A stretch of 64,000 nt of DNA, taken from the NCBI GenBank assembly GCA_011800805.1, contig MPNW01000013.1, forward strand, positions 167,202 through 231,201, read 5' to 3'. The position numbers and the translations under genes are program-made. The stretch is from Hirudo medicinalis. Lineage: Eukaryota > Annelida > Clitellata > Hirudinida > Hirudinidae. Positions 12,201 to 25,853 of the stretch are shown piece after piece (position 1 is the first letter of the stretch; every line of letters starts with the position of its first letter). The notes under the pieces are model-generated. The model saw only the letters and a list, made by a program, of their open reading frames with translations, was not told the origin of the DNA and did no database searches.

Positions 12201-15200
12201 CACCGACGTGAAATTCTTCTCGGTCGTCCATTTCACGATTATAATTCTAAAAATGTTAAAGTCATATTACACCCACCTGAGTTATTGTGCTCATCTCCAC
12301 CTCACCACCATTGTCATCTTCTTCATCAGCTTCATCGTCATCGTCATCATTGACACAGGTCAACGAAAGCATGATGGTTTCGTCTTCTGGCTTCGACTCT
12401 TTATTTAACCTCGGACGAGAGTGCCTTGCGGCTCCCACGTCGTGCGAAGTGGACGCTCGGTCCATCTCTTCATCCTCATCATTATCATCTTCATCCTCAT
12501 CATCAACCTGGAGTTTCTTCTTGTCTTCATCATCCTCCTAAATAAAAAATGTTTTGTGTTACTCATTTAAAATAAAATGACAGCATAAAACCAGGAAATT
12601 ATTTAATCACAACTACTAGAATGACTTCTGACTGACTGACTACCATGATGCTAACTTTCAATCTAGATGCTCCTATTACCTGGTTCATCTGCTCCTTAGG
12701 AACGAGATTGGGCTGCAGACCCCTGATGAGAGGTACCCCATTTCGAGAGAGCCTTTTCAGCATCCAATAGTTTTTCAGACGCTGCATGAAGTCATCTGTC
12801 GGATCCTTCTCGAAGATCTGGGACACCTTTGTAAAGCTGCAAATGAAATCGTTATCACCATCGACAGCCAAGAACTCGACAAAAAAACGCCTGTCCTTCT
12901 GAACTGAACCTCGTCGCCTACCTTTCCTGAGATATGGTAGGATAAGAAAGAACTCCGACGATGTGTTTCATCTTGCTGGTCACAATCCTTGTCATGAGTG
13001 AACGACTCTTGGTCACTGCATCCATCTTGGACTTCCCTACGCTGCTGGGCTCGTAATCGTCGTCCCCTTCATCGTCTCCTGCCAACAACTTGCGTCCTTC
13101 GTCTATCTGCTCGCAGGCCTCGCTGTCGTCGCCTCCGTCGTCGGAACCGGGATCGCACGTCGTATCATCTCGTTTGAGTGATTTGTTATTCCTGCCGGAC
13201 TTTGGAGCGTGGAGATCGCAGTAGGCGGTCTTCCTGACATTCCCCGAAGAATGGCCGGGAATGAAGATGCCACGAGGTCCGTTATCCGTGCCCCTCTGGG
13301 TCATCTCTAGGTGCAATCCAGCAAAGAGGGCGCACGTCACGTGGAAGGCCGTGTAGCAGTTCGGCCTGTGACACTGAATGCATGCCCCGACCTTTTTGCG
13401 TCGACAGAGAAAGCAGACCAATCGCCACCTCGCCGGCGGAATGTTCTCCAAGCCCTCTATGGGCTCGAGAAACACGGGGTTAGCGAAATTAACCTCGGGC
13501 ACCCATGCCGAACACAAAACGTGAGCCCATCTTCCGTCCGACGTCTGCTTCAGAGCTCCCCCTGGGCAGGGGCAGAGGCAGCACTGAGCCTGAAAAAACA
13601 TTCATCCTTCCTTACAAGTTCACAATAACATCGAGATAAGAGTTTCACCAGTGAACGGCTTATTAGTTAATCAATGATTGATTTATTTAAATTACTTGGT
13701 GTTTAGCTAAAGTTCGAAACGCGCTCGGTCGGTCGCACTCGATGATGCACTCGTGCACTCGTTTGATTGAATTTCACGAAATATTACATCTCTGCGCATA
13801 CAAATTGCAATCAGCTATGGTTGTTTTTTTACATTTAGAAAAATTCTTGGCAGCACACAAGCTGTGGAGTGCACGAGTTGCAACAGGGTTTGCAAGTCCA
13901 CTTACAATTGACTGCTAATTAGTTAAGTAAGTAAGTAAGCAAGTAATTAATTAACAATTTAATATAATTATTCGAGCCAACAATAAAAACGATAATTCGA
14001 ATAACCTATATATAACCTATAAATAATTAATAAAATTAGACATAAAATATTACATTGCAATGAAATATTAAATTATAATAAAATATAATATGTAAACATT
14101 TTAAGACGTCTTACGGTTTTAGAAGGAGAATGAAGACATCTCCTGCAGAGCCACTGTCCCTCGGGCACGTAGGGCACACCGTAACACTCCTGATGAACTG
14201 CCATGTCGCACATGTCACAGAACAGGATGACGTTGCTCGCATGACACGAGCCATCGCCGCAGACACTGCAGACCGCGTTGTCATCCTGAATGGTCTGCTC
14301 GTCGTCGGCGTCTGCGTTGTTGTTGCCGTGGTTTCGATTCTCGCACCTCGTCACAAAAGCAGACTCCCTTTCCATCGTTTCCATGGCCAGTTCAAACCTA
14401 GGTTCGTTGACTCCTGTCATTGCTCCCGACTCTGACATGCTTCTCAACCAGCTCTTGTCCTGTAATGTAAAACTTACAATAAAATTTACAAAAATCAAAA
14501 TATCATCAAATTATATTGACCAAATTATGGAATAATAATAACAATAATAATAATAAATTGAACCTTAAGCAAGCTGTCATTTCTAAGCTCTTAGATAGTC
14601 AATCCCAGATTATGGGTAATTTCAATACATGACAATGTTGTCCACGTTCAAATAGCTCGCAGGTAAATATTTACCTCCTCGTCTAACAAATATTCGAGTT
14701 TATTTTCCTGATCTTCATCCTTGCTATCGGTCACAATGTATTTGTCAGCAGGAATCCTGAATTCTTCAGATCTAGTGATCCTGGATTGACTGCTAAATAT
14801 GGGAACGGGCAGGGGCTTCTTAGGCTCCTCCTTCAAAATCTGCTCGGCCTCGTTCATACCGACCGTTAGCGGAAGGTCGTTGTTTGTTTCAGTCCCGAGG
14901 TTTCCGTCTTTTTGCAATGAAACTTCGATCTAAAAGTTTGAAATTGTCTTTGCATTACAACACACCAATATCATAAAGCCTAGCACAAGTCAAGCACATG
15001 GCATATTCACGGGCTAAAGGAATTAAAAAAAAAATTGTATCATTGCAATGAATTCAGTTTTAAATGGACAAACTTCCCTCAATACAATTGAATTTATATT
15101 TGAAAGTCCAACAAAATCAGACAAATTTCAAATATACGGATAATGATAACTGCCGCACATAAATGACATTGAGATCCTAGGAAGTGACAGACAATCTTAC

Positions 15201-15527
15201 CTCCAAGTCATCTACATCGTTGAAAATGAACTTGTTCTCCCCAAATTCAACTTCCAATCTTCCCTCTCCATACCCACCAATCTCTCCTTCCCCCTCAGAT
15301 GCTGCCTCTGCTGAGCTCACAGATTTCGGGGGAGTTATGGGACAGCGCATTTGCCTGTGGTGCCATTTAGCTGTTTTGTTGTTGGATTTGTGCAATGTTA
15401 CCACATGGTACTGGATGCCAGTGTATGTTTTGTAAACTTTTTCACAGTCTTTGAATGGACATTTGTATGGAGGTTTTGTGGCTTTCAGCTCATCAAAGAA
15501 TGCGTCAAAGTCAAAATTTACAACCAT
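9207..15527 (-). CDS. BRPF: BRPF family chromatin scaffold (C2H2, PHD/ePHD, bromodomain)
   Basis: BRPF proteins are scaffolds of the MOZ/MORF and HBO1 histone acetyltransferase complexes. Exons in order, high to low: 15527-15201, 14929-14675, 14459-14115, 13589-12922, 12836-12680, 12537-12277, 12103-11247, 11036-10908, 10807-10619, 10493-10340, 10185-10093, 9983-9852, 9709-9207. Every junction is GT..AG with matching phase. About 1356 residues if one base is restored in exon 7. An N-terminal C2H2 finger has C23, C28, H41 and H46 after the BRPF-typical [12 protein letters not shown]1 is at about 257-304 (CSVC..CDMC), followed by a zinc knuckle and extended PHD at about 310-440 with DGRWAH and [11 protein letters not shown]. 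The [12 protein letters not shown] block follows. The bromodomain is at about 965-1065, with PMDLGTM and acetyl-lysine-binding N1047. The middle is highly acidic and basic. Odd points: exon 7 changes frame near 11350, and no complete PWWP is found. The start is the first Met, directly before the conserved finger. Confidence 0.95.
11340..11360 (-). other. Reading-frame break inside BRPF exon 7
   Basis: Upstream coding (ending [14 protein letters not shown]) and downstream coding ([14 protein letters not shown], matching the conserved BRPF helix before the bromodomain) lie in frames offset by one base. The switch falls at a GGGCCCC run at about 11351-11357. No GT..AG intron fits. One missing C/G in the assembly would restore the frame; a genuine frameshift is the other possibility. 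Confidence 0.7.
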
Positions 15528-18500
15528 GGTAGCAATCTTCTCTTTTCCAATAAAAGCACAACTAAAATGTGTAAAAATTTTAAAATATCAAACAAGCGAA
15601 AACAAAATAAGCCAATCTGTTTAAGTTAAAACGTATCAATCATCAGTGATTCGTCTCAAAATCACGAATGGTATAGAAACAGGTTTTGTTTGTGTATTTG
15701 ATGCATAGCGACTGAAATATTGTGTCGAATGGTTCAAAACAAAGACGCCGATATACTAACGGTTTTTAAATGATTTGACAACTAAAAAGTCACAGACATA
15801 TTTACATTTAAAAATGTTGGCAGATCATGGTTAGCCAAAACTACATCTAAACAATTTTAAAACTAAGATTACCGAATCAAAGAGCCATTGTTGTTTACAA
15901 TCACGTGACCAGTTAGATATCTATTTTCGCAAGTTTAGAAATTGTGCCAACATTAAATATTTATTAATATTGTGTAATTGAAACATTTTAAAAATGTAAT
16001 CACATTAAATGAAAATATAATTGGCATTTAATCGATTCGCGAAGGGCCAAACTTTACTTTCTCAAATTATGATTTCGCATCAGGAAAACCTGTTTATGAA
16101 AACGATAACTAACCATTTCGTCCTCGAGGATTTAATTCTCAATTACTTTTGATGCTGGACAGTGGTCATGAAACTTTCGCATGCATTTTTCAAAAATTCT
16201 CTAAGATTTACGCAGGTTTCGTAACTATGAGCAGGATGAACAACCAAGAAAGATATGCATCTAATTGCCGCACATTATATTATTTAATAATACTGATATT
16301 CCTTGTTTTGTGTTACTTTTTTAGGTCATCAAGGGCGACCGATGACGGACGACATGGGACTTTCGCTTTCGCGTTTCATATCCTAATTCTTAACAATGAA
16401 ATACATAGATTTATCCCTGTCAATTTATTGCGAGTCTGTCCAAATGGTAGGGTCGTTATTTACCAGCATAACTAAAATTCAATTTCTTGAAAAAAATAGT
16501 TACACCGTGATAAAAGTTCAATTCAGTTGAAAAGAAACTTGAAAATATTTCAAGTTGTGATCGTTAAGTTCTGCGACGCAATCAGACACGTGTTACGATA
16601 ACCGATAAGATGAGCCCGTTGTCATACCTTAAATTTTTTTTTATCAATTTAAGAGGAATTCCTATGTTCATGAAATTACCATTAAGACTTAATTCCAAGA
16701 ACGCAATGTTTTTATCAACAAAGTTTCTAAGAACACGTAAATATCACGCCGAAATGTAGCCTTATCATGCGAACTGAAGGTCTTCGCATTTCTGATTCTG
16801 ATTTCTGAGAAAAGCTTGATGCTTTTTGTTCTACTTACTTCCTCAACCATTGCCAATGTTTATTTTTCATCTCTAATTGATTATACTTTATGCCGTAAAT
16901 GTTGTGCTTCGCCCAAACCTAACACTAATTTCGCTCATCTTTCAATAATTACAATTCGTCAGCGTTCCGTCGGGATTGGTCATTAAAAACGTCATTTCTG
17001 AGAAAAGCCATCGACATGAGTTGGGTCGTGCAGAATGACATCCTGATATTACTCATGATGGCAAATTGAGAGACTAAGGCAAAACATAACGTGTTTCCAG
17101 AATTGAACGTGGCTAAATGTCTGGCCTAGATTCTAGTTCGGCTGTTCATGGGGGAGAAACTTACTTTTGCACTTATCGTTTCACCACGATTTCGGCTCGT
17201 ATCAAATACAGTACATACTAGTTTCTATTTTTAGACCCTCGTCGAGCTCAAAATTTGAAAAACAAGGATGAGGAAGTTATTTTAAACTCATCGTGATCAA
17301 AATTATTTTTGCTTGACAGCGCAACAACATCAACATTCGGAAATAAATTGACAACTTCATTAATAATTAGTTTGGTTTTTAAAACGTCAAGAAATGCATG
17401 AATTCGTGCAATAAAAACAGCAGACGATTTCCCGAAGTCAGACGTAAACAAGAATGGCCCTACATCGGAGACGGTCGCCACGTCCCGATCACAAAATTAA
17501 ACGTTTCGATGATTTTTCATGACTAAATTTTTAATTTTCGATCATTTCAGTAATAAACTATTCTAGTAATTGTTTTAAATATTTTTTGTTTACGACCATA
17601 ATAGCAATTACTTTAGCGTGATCTATCGTCGATGTTGTTGTCTTGTGAACGTTTTTCAAATGACCTCATTGACTTTCCAGCTAACATTAACAACAACAAC
17701 AACAATAATAATAATAATAACAATAACAATAATAATATTAATTCGTACTGTCGTCATCAACAATAAAAAAAAAATTCAATTATTTGGCTCGCAACATTAA
17801 GATCATTACGTGACTTCCATTAGATGCTACTGCGCCATTTCCTTTTCCATCCTCACATTATCATAAATTATTAACTGGTGTGTCTATAAATTATTCTAAT
17901 TTACGTGTTTTAAGAAGAAAAATAATGTACTCTCCGAGGTCATGTGGCACAAAAAGCACCAGAAGAGTTATCGTTGCTATCGTGTTGTACGAAGGAGTCA
18001 ATCAGTCATTTTAATGCGATCAATCAAAATAACTGCTATCTCACCCAGTACAGCGATCATGCGACACCATCATGTGAAGGTCTAAAAATAAGCGTACCTA
18101 CTTATCTCAAGACTTACTTAATCTACTGATGATAACGATACTAACTACGTCATTATTCATAATCAAGAGTCAGTCTCCTATTTTAGTGCACAACATAGTT
18201 CGCCTGAACTTTCGTTTCGTTGTCGATCCGATCGATCCGCAGCAATTGCATAGCAATTTCTTCAAAATCTCGACAATGACAAATTTTTTGCGACGGTTTC
18301 GATAAGAAAACCACACAGAGAATCGATTCTTGTCCCAACAATTAGCATAAATTATACGCCAATAATAAACAACAACATCTACGTCATTGTTTTCCGTCGC
18401 GTTACATTAACATAAATTATTAATTCGACATCGATTCTTTTCACTGACGCTTGAATCTCCGCTCGGTCGTTATTTTTAAGTTTCTGGAAAGCCCCAAGTC

Positions 18501-19344
18501 ATTTATTGATGACTGAAATTTCCTAAAATACTAAATTATCGTTTTAAGACGACTCGGAAAACCCGGTCGTTTCAGATTATAATTGTATATAATCACTTTC
18601 TAGCCAAAGAGTTAGATCAGAAAATGAAACCGAAAGCGAATGACCAGTTTTTCATAAGAACCTTTTTGACTCGCAACATAATTATAGAACGTACACGATG
18701 TGGGAATATTTCAGCCAAAGCAAAGTAGATTGACCAAACGAACGAATTTCCAAATCGTTTCAGAAGTTATCACATGCCGCTCTACCCCCACTTGCACTGG
18801 ATTACACAAAGAGCAAATAATGGTATGATCTCTGAGGCTCTAAATCCAGTCAGGAATGGGTTATACCATTTTATGACGAAGGGGAGACAGATTCATCTTA
18901 ATTAGTGGTCTCTCATTAGCACGATGTACGAGCGTTCGTTATGGGAGCTACTAATTGGTCTAAGTGAAATTGATTACCGATTCTAAAAATGATGGTGTTT
19001 TTTTAATAAATTAGTCTCTTCACCCATTCAAAGTACTTTTCAGGAAAAGTGAAATAATTGCCGCCATTTTCATTGTAGTTTCTTCAAACAAGGAAGAAGC
19101 AGATGGTTTTGTAGAAGGTCGTCTAGTGTCTAACTATTATAAACTGTTACAATGAAATTCAAGAAGAATTACAATAATAATAACAATAATATAATCTTTA
19201 CCAAGCTATCAATTATTGCGCTTTTAATATTAGCATCACTAATATCTTTATTATTAATGCTATAAATAATAAATCAATAATAATAATAACTTTTAATAAT
19301 AAATATTTAATAATAATCCTTATCAATCTACCAATTGTAATAAC

Positions 19345-19435
<91 letters not shown>

Positions 19436-20030
19436 TATACTAATTATATAATAATATTAATATTTTAGAAATAATATAATTATACAATAATAATTATTAT
19501 TAAGTAATCAATAATAAGAATTGTTAATATTAATATTGTTATAATTATTATATTAATAATAATAAATTAATAATAATAATATTTATTACAATAGGTAATT
19601 AGCAATAATAAATTAGCACATTAATAATCATAACACAGACCATCATCAGTGAGAAAGTCGGTTGCCATGAATGGCGCAACGGCCCTGACACACAAGCACG
19701 TGAACATCCCTCATCGGCGCCTTCATCATAATCATCGTCGTAATCGTCGTCATCATCATCGTCGTAGTCGTCATCGAAAAGGCGTCAACATCATGACTGT
19801 CGTCACCAACGTCATACAAGTCTAGGTGTAGCAGACTGCCATGGTTACAAACATATGGGAACGTTCCAGATTTTGACGTGGGTTGTTTGCTGACGCCTCC
19901 CATTTTCCTGCAATTTTATTTTCTGTGAAAATTCACTTTTAAATTTCAAGGTTGCACAAGGAGTTCACAAGTGGGCCAGCCCTTGGTTTCATTTTCCAGA
20001 AGGTTTCGTTAATGGGCCAGTCCTTCCAGA
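15528..20030. other. Intergenic AT-rich region, no gene recognised
   Basis: This follows the BRPF start on its upstream side. It contains a TCACGTGA E-box palindrome near 15901 and a long (TTA)n microsatellite at 19343-19434. Open frames at 16149-16475 (plus, with a hydrophobic stretch) and 17248-17481 (minus) have no recognisable similarity or splice support, so I do not call them. Confidence 0.55.
19343..19434. repeat. (TTA)n microsatellite
   Basis: About 30 uninterrupted TTA units within a larger AT-rich block (about 19140-19640) made of AAT/TTA fragments. Confidence 0.95.
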
Positions 20031-20034
20031 CGCA

Positions 20035-20325
20035 TAAAATGACGCAGCACTGAAGGAAAATATCTTGCTAGCCCACGCACGTTCTATTTATAGGGTGGAA
20101 ATGTTTTTTTTCTTGTTTACGGCCTGTTCCAGTGACGTCATTGCTCGCCGTTGTCATGAGCGACGCAATTGCAGAAGAGCCTACGTCATGACGACAACGC
20201 CAGGAGCCGTCAGGAGTCGAAAGAGTCGAATTTTCCTGGAACCATCACCAACAATAAGACCATCAACAGCAACAACAACAACAATCAGAGGGCGATTGGC
20301 TTGGTCCGTGCAATGACGCATGTCA
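20035..20325. promoter_or_regulatory. CRE/ATF-like motif cluster
   Basis: A perfect CRE palindrome TGACGTCA sits at 20133-20140. Related TGACGCA or ACGTCATGACG elements lie near 20040, 20182 and 20312. A TATA-like 'ctatttatag' is at about 20085-20094. The cluster is 2.1 kb upstream of the first coding exon of the PIM-like kinase on the same strand. A promoter or enhancer role is an inference. Confidence 0.35.
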
Positions 20326-22240
20326 AAATTCAATGAGACACCCAAACAATTTTTATCTCTCCCTTGAGAGAGAGAGGGGGAGGCTGGTGTTGGCTGACAG
20401 AATGATGGTTGTTGGTTGATTCTTTACCAACAACTTTTGTGGTTAACATTTATTTGATTGATTGATGCTCTTTCGGTTGACTGATGTTTCCGGTTGCGGA
20501 TGATTCTTATGCCCGGACAGAGGAACGAATGAATGGTCAGTGTGAGTAACATTGTGCTGCGTTGTCGACTGATTTTCTGCGCACTTGGAGAAGTGCGCAA
20601 GATGACGAATTATTGCGCCTCAAATTTCAATTTGGAACAATTTCTTCAACTTTTTTTTTGTTAGTTCTAAGTTAGAACTTCTAACGATCACAATTTACTG
20701 GGAAAAAGTGCGTAGGTCAAGGACCTAAGAGAACTACTAAGATTAATTTGAATTGAGTAAGTTTGCTCTTGTAAACCCAGTAGTCCCCTAAATTCACACT
20801 TGAAGTCATTGTAGCAATTAATAGTCAATTATTCTTGTAATTGCTTTAGATTTAATTCCGCAATTATGAATTACATCTGTTAATTTTCTGATTAAGTTTG
20901 AAAGTGCAATATTCGTTTGCCGACTGTCCATTTATTAAATCTGACTTAAAGTTTCCGTAACTTCTTAGAAAAATGATTCATTCCAAGTCATCGGAAATGT
21001 TAGACAACAAAACAACATAACATAAGGGATTAAAAGAATGTAAAAATCATAACGCTTGGCAGTTAGTTATTCAGAAAGATTTCGAGCCATTTGTTCGGTG
21101 CTTAACAAAAGGTCACCATTGAATGCTTGAAATAACTCTTGTAGGCCCCTTCCAACAAGTTAGCGCAAACAATTTCCTGTGCATTACAATCCGATTCAAC
21201 TTCTCTCGGGCTTTCCCACATAATTGAGGGAGTACAGATCTGTGGTATTAACAACAACATTCAAAACAGGAAGTTTTATGTCGAATTTCATGTTTAAGGA
21301 AGATTGTGCTTTCAAGCAATTTAAGAAAATAGCTTGTTTGTTTATTCGAGATCAATATGACAAAAACTAGTCTTTTGTTAAATGAATCTGTAGCATTTTC
21401 ATTAAAAAATTGTTGCATCTGAACTTAAACGCAGCCTTTGATGAAAGGACTGGCCTTAGATCGATACTTGATGGCAATTTCTAGACTCTATAATAAGTGC
21501 TCTAAGGACAGTATTTGACTTAATGTCGGTCTGGCACATGGCAGTCGTACGAGTGGTCGCCCCACACTGAACCGAATCAACCTCGCCTTTCTCGACCTGC
21601 AGACGAAAGATAATTATCGTTCTCCCTCCACTTTTCAAACCATCGAAGAATTCTATGCGAAATGTGAAAATTGTAGAAAGGGGAGGTGAGAGCCTGAGCT
21701 AGGGAGGGAGACTTCACAGATATTATAAGCTCAAGTATAGCTCATGTCTGTTATATTTGTTGCTGTAGTGTTGGTGAGCGAGTCTCACGCTCAAGCCTTC
21801 TAGCGTTCTGTTTTAATATAACTTTCGCACGAAATTTGGAATGTTTGCGACGAACGTTCATAGTTAGTCATCGTCCTATATTGTAAGACTGAGATATATT
21901 CTCATGTTTGCCAGAAGTCCATCAGCAGTCTCGTTTAAAAGCGAGTTCGAGCATCACAGATAAAGAATTTTGAAATTAAGTCGAGCTGTAAATACATTTA
22001 ATTATTTATAAGAATTAGTTGTTAAGAGAATAAAATTTAAAATCATCTCGAATAAATTTTGATCGAATTAACTTTACGAAAAAGAAACGTATATTTCTGT
22101 TTAACTACCGACGTTACATTCGTGGCTCGTCCATTTTCCTTAATCTTTCCATTTAAGATGTAGTTGGATGCCTCGTTCTGAGTTTTCTCAGGAAATAGTT
22201 TTGAAAAATCATCCCAAAAACTGAACTGAGATTTGAGAAG

Positions 22241-25200
22241 ATGATCGGCAAAAAGTTTATTCAATCCAAAACGAACGTTAGCGCCAGACATGTGTATGGA
22301 TCTCTTGACGGAAAGGAGAAAAACCACTCAAAGACAACATGCCGACGACATGAAGTAACAGGGGGTAAAAGTAGAGGTTCCAACGTGAACAACAACAGCC
22401 ACCATGCCAGTACAGTCCCACGCGAAGGTGGTGAGTGGTTTGCATGATTCGTGTTATTTTCACTCATGTTATCAAACATAGTGGTGTTTTAAACATCAAT
22501 GAACATTTTTAAAAGTTTTTAGGTCCAAAAACGAGCGGTTTATTTCATGGGATCAAATGATTTTAGCTTTTCTGCTTAATTTCTATTCTACAAAGATTTT
22601 CTGCCTGCCTTGTCATAAAAACGAAACCAAGTTTGAATCTTGGGGTTGAAATATTGTAGCTGGAACAATGTGCATAATCAAGAATAAGTTATGTGCAAAT
22701 AAATCAAAATGTGTTGAAGTTGTTGACCTAAGGGACAGAGCAAAGTCTAGACTACTAAATGTATGGCCTGCTTTCTTTCCAAGGTGGATGTTCTTTTTGA
22801 GATCATAAAGCATGGCGATGTGCACTGTTTTTAAACCTCTGTGCCTGAAGATTCACAACAAGCTGATTCTTTAGCTTTTGTGCACAACACTCAGACTCCT
22901 TGAATGGGTTGAGTGGCTGGGTCTTATGAGGACATAGTCAACTCCAGACATCATTTTTATTGTTTTCATCCTTAGAGCCGTCTGCATTTTGTGTACTTAA
23001 CTCTTTTCTGTAATTTTTTTTTTTTCTTATTAAAAGAGAGTGTAACTATGCAACAGAGTGTAATTATAAGCTAGTGACCTCAAAATTCATCATGGATTCA
23101 TAAAATTTTTATAGATAGATTTTTCAATATCATGAGATATTTATTTCTTCGAGAAATGAATAATATAATTTTTAGCCATGTACTGATTCACTGGAATCCA
23201 CTCTAAAATTTCTTTTGGACCAAAATCTACAAATCCTAAACCTTTTTAAGTCTTATTTGTCCAAAAAATCCTACTCCTGGACTTGTTTTTTTGCACAAAA
23301 GGTTTGGTTTCAATAGATAGTGTGGCTTAGTTTTGAGGGTGAATATGTAAAAAACAACCAGACGATTAAAAACTTTGATGTCTCAATTACCTCTCTGAAA
23401 AAACTAGCTTCTTTCCTCATAGGAAATCAGTTCATCCACTGACTGATGAATGATAGTGATTTCAATGAATTGTCATGAATTGAGTGTGATGAATGTAATG
23501 ACTAATAGTCTCATGATTATGATGTTTGGTTCTTTTAATGGCATTTCCACAAATCTCATTTGATTGCGTCCTGCCAATTACATCCTAACCTTTTTGTCAC
23601 CAATCCAGGCGTTTCTGAGAAGAGGACGTTCGAGACAAAGTACGTCGTGGAAAGGGTCATCGGCAACGGAGGGTTCGGGACGGTCTACGCCGGAATGAGA
23701 CAGCTGGACCAAAAGCCCGTGAGTTATTTCACTCGATCCGTCCTATGCATTTTGCTCGGCTCAATCGCCATCATCTTCACATTCTTATTGCAGTTTAATC
23801 TCTTGGATCAGATTAGTTTCGAATTCCTCTTCTGGTTTTAGATCTGCCTCAAAACCATGTGCACTGGAAAACAAAATTTCCAAAGAATGTTGTGCTTCTG
23901 AGAAATCTAAGCTTGCAGCCCAGAACCGTGGAAAACATATTTTAAAAAAGAAAAGTCAGATTGTTTCTGAATACCTGCTCTTGCATCTGATAGCTTGCAG
24001 GTTTAACCACGGTTCCATACAAGGAATGGGTTAATATTTTGGCATTTGCAGTCGCTTCTCGATACAAGAGAGTTGCTATGCTCAGAATTAGTAGCAGTAT
24101 GCCTAAGCTCTTTGAAGTGTTTGGAAGCCAATGATCATCCGCTGCAGTTTGTTATCTCGAACCTCACGGACGGCTTAAACCCACGAGGGATGCGGGTTCC
24201 CGATCCGGACGGGTTGAATTATGGTGGAAGAATGAAAAAGTCCCCCTCCCAGGTCATGATGAATTCAAGAATCGATTTGTGAAAGCCGAGAGTAATGGAA
24301 TGGAAAATCTATTAAATATTTTTTTGCTGTTCATTATATTTTTTTATTTATCAAAAAAATATTTTCACTGAGAATTTTGTATTTTTGAATAATTTTTTGT
24401 CAATTCAAGGCCCAATTTCCCACTCCTTTTACTTCATTTTTGATATTTTTTTTTATCTGCGGAGTTTCGAATCGGGCAATCCCTGCTTTTGTAAACACGA
24501 GAGTTATCGAGTGCCGATTTATGTCAACAAAACCGATGCACGGGGATCTGACCGAAGCACAGACTGATGAGGAATTTCAAAGTTGCAAAACGAAGCAATC
24601 TTTGAGTGAAATTTTAACCAAAAAAAATGAGTCCAACTCGAACTGAAACTGAAAAACAAAGTGTTGACTAAGATTTTTGAATGGTTTCGGTTGTTTTAGC
24701 AGCAACGTGCCTCAAATAAGTGTCTTGAACAGACATTTAAGACTAAGTACGGATCCTGACCATTTTCATTTCATTGCGTGAGGCTTGTTTTTAAACTAAC
24801 AACTATTGCTAGGGAGATAAAATGATGATTATGATGTTAATGATGATGTTGAAATGAGGTTGTTTTGTTTATACCAGGTTGCCATCAAGCACGTTGACAA
24901 GTCAAAGGTCACTTCCTGGCACAGGGTTAGTTGAGATATTTTTTTTTTATCTAATGTTCTACTGACACTTGGACTTTTCCATGAGAATCATTTGACCACC
25001 ATCTCTGTCACTAATTTCCCATCAGCTTCATCATCATCAATTCAGCAGCAGCAGCAGCATCACGTCATCAGTTTCAGATGTCCTTTTAATTGCTTCTTGG
25101 TTTCAGCCTTCCGGCTTTCCTCGGTGCTTCCCCATTCGAACTTCTTGATAAATCCATAATTTCTTTCATATTTTAATTATTTGATTAATGGCATGCCTTA

Positions 25201-25806
25201 AGTTCACAATGGCAATTATGATGACGATGTCGATTATGATTATGATATGGCCATGATGATGGAGATGACTTGTAATGATGTGATAGATTGTGTCCTCGGT
25301 TTGTGCACTGAATGTCAATGAGTTAGTTATAAATGATAATTTTTCTTATGCACCTTTTCACCTGCACTGCGCAACTAGAGTGCTAACAAGTTGATCAGTG
25401 CAATGACGTACATGTCGACGTTTGACATTTGAAAAGCAGCGATAGCAGCTGATCGACCGGTTGGTTGGTCGGTCGGTCGGTCGGCCCGCCTCCTCCTTGG
25501 GCCTTGTAGTAAGGCCTCGATCTACTCAGTGGATTAACAACTGCAACAGGTCTTTCCTGTTGGGAGCCAAAAATACACCCGGCCCCGTGATAACAACAAT
25601 TATTAATAGCATCAGTGAATAAAGCAGAGGCGCATAGCTCTCTGTCTATCAGATTCTAAAAAAAAATTCTCGACATTTTATTCTCTTGCCGATCTTCACG
25701 ATCTTCACCGTCATCATCATCACGCCCTTAGGCATTCATGCCTGCGCTTAGAGCGCTCACAATTACACCTACCCATCCGGCCAGCCATACTTGCGCACAC
25801 ACGCGC

Positions 25807-25853
<47 letters not shown>

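Noticed and set aside
16149..16475. Plus-strand open frame with a hydrophobic stretch
   Set aside because: No recognisable family, no convincing splice context; AT-rich region where such frames arise by chance.
17248..17481. Minus-strand 77-codon frame starting with ATG
   Set aside because: Looks moderately protein-like but has no similarity I recognise and no neighbouring exon or poly(A) evidence.
21700..22330. Possible LTR retroelement end (gtggctcgtcc resembling a tRNA-Pro primer site) with a minus-strand frame
   Set aside because: No matching second LTR, no gag/pol similarity; the region is better explained as the 5' flank and first exon of the PIM-like kinase.
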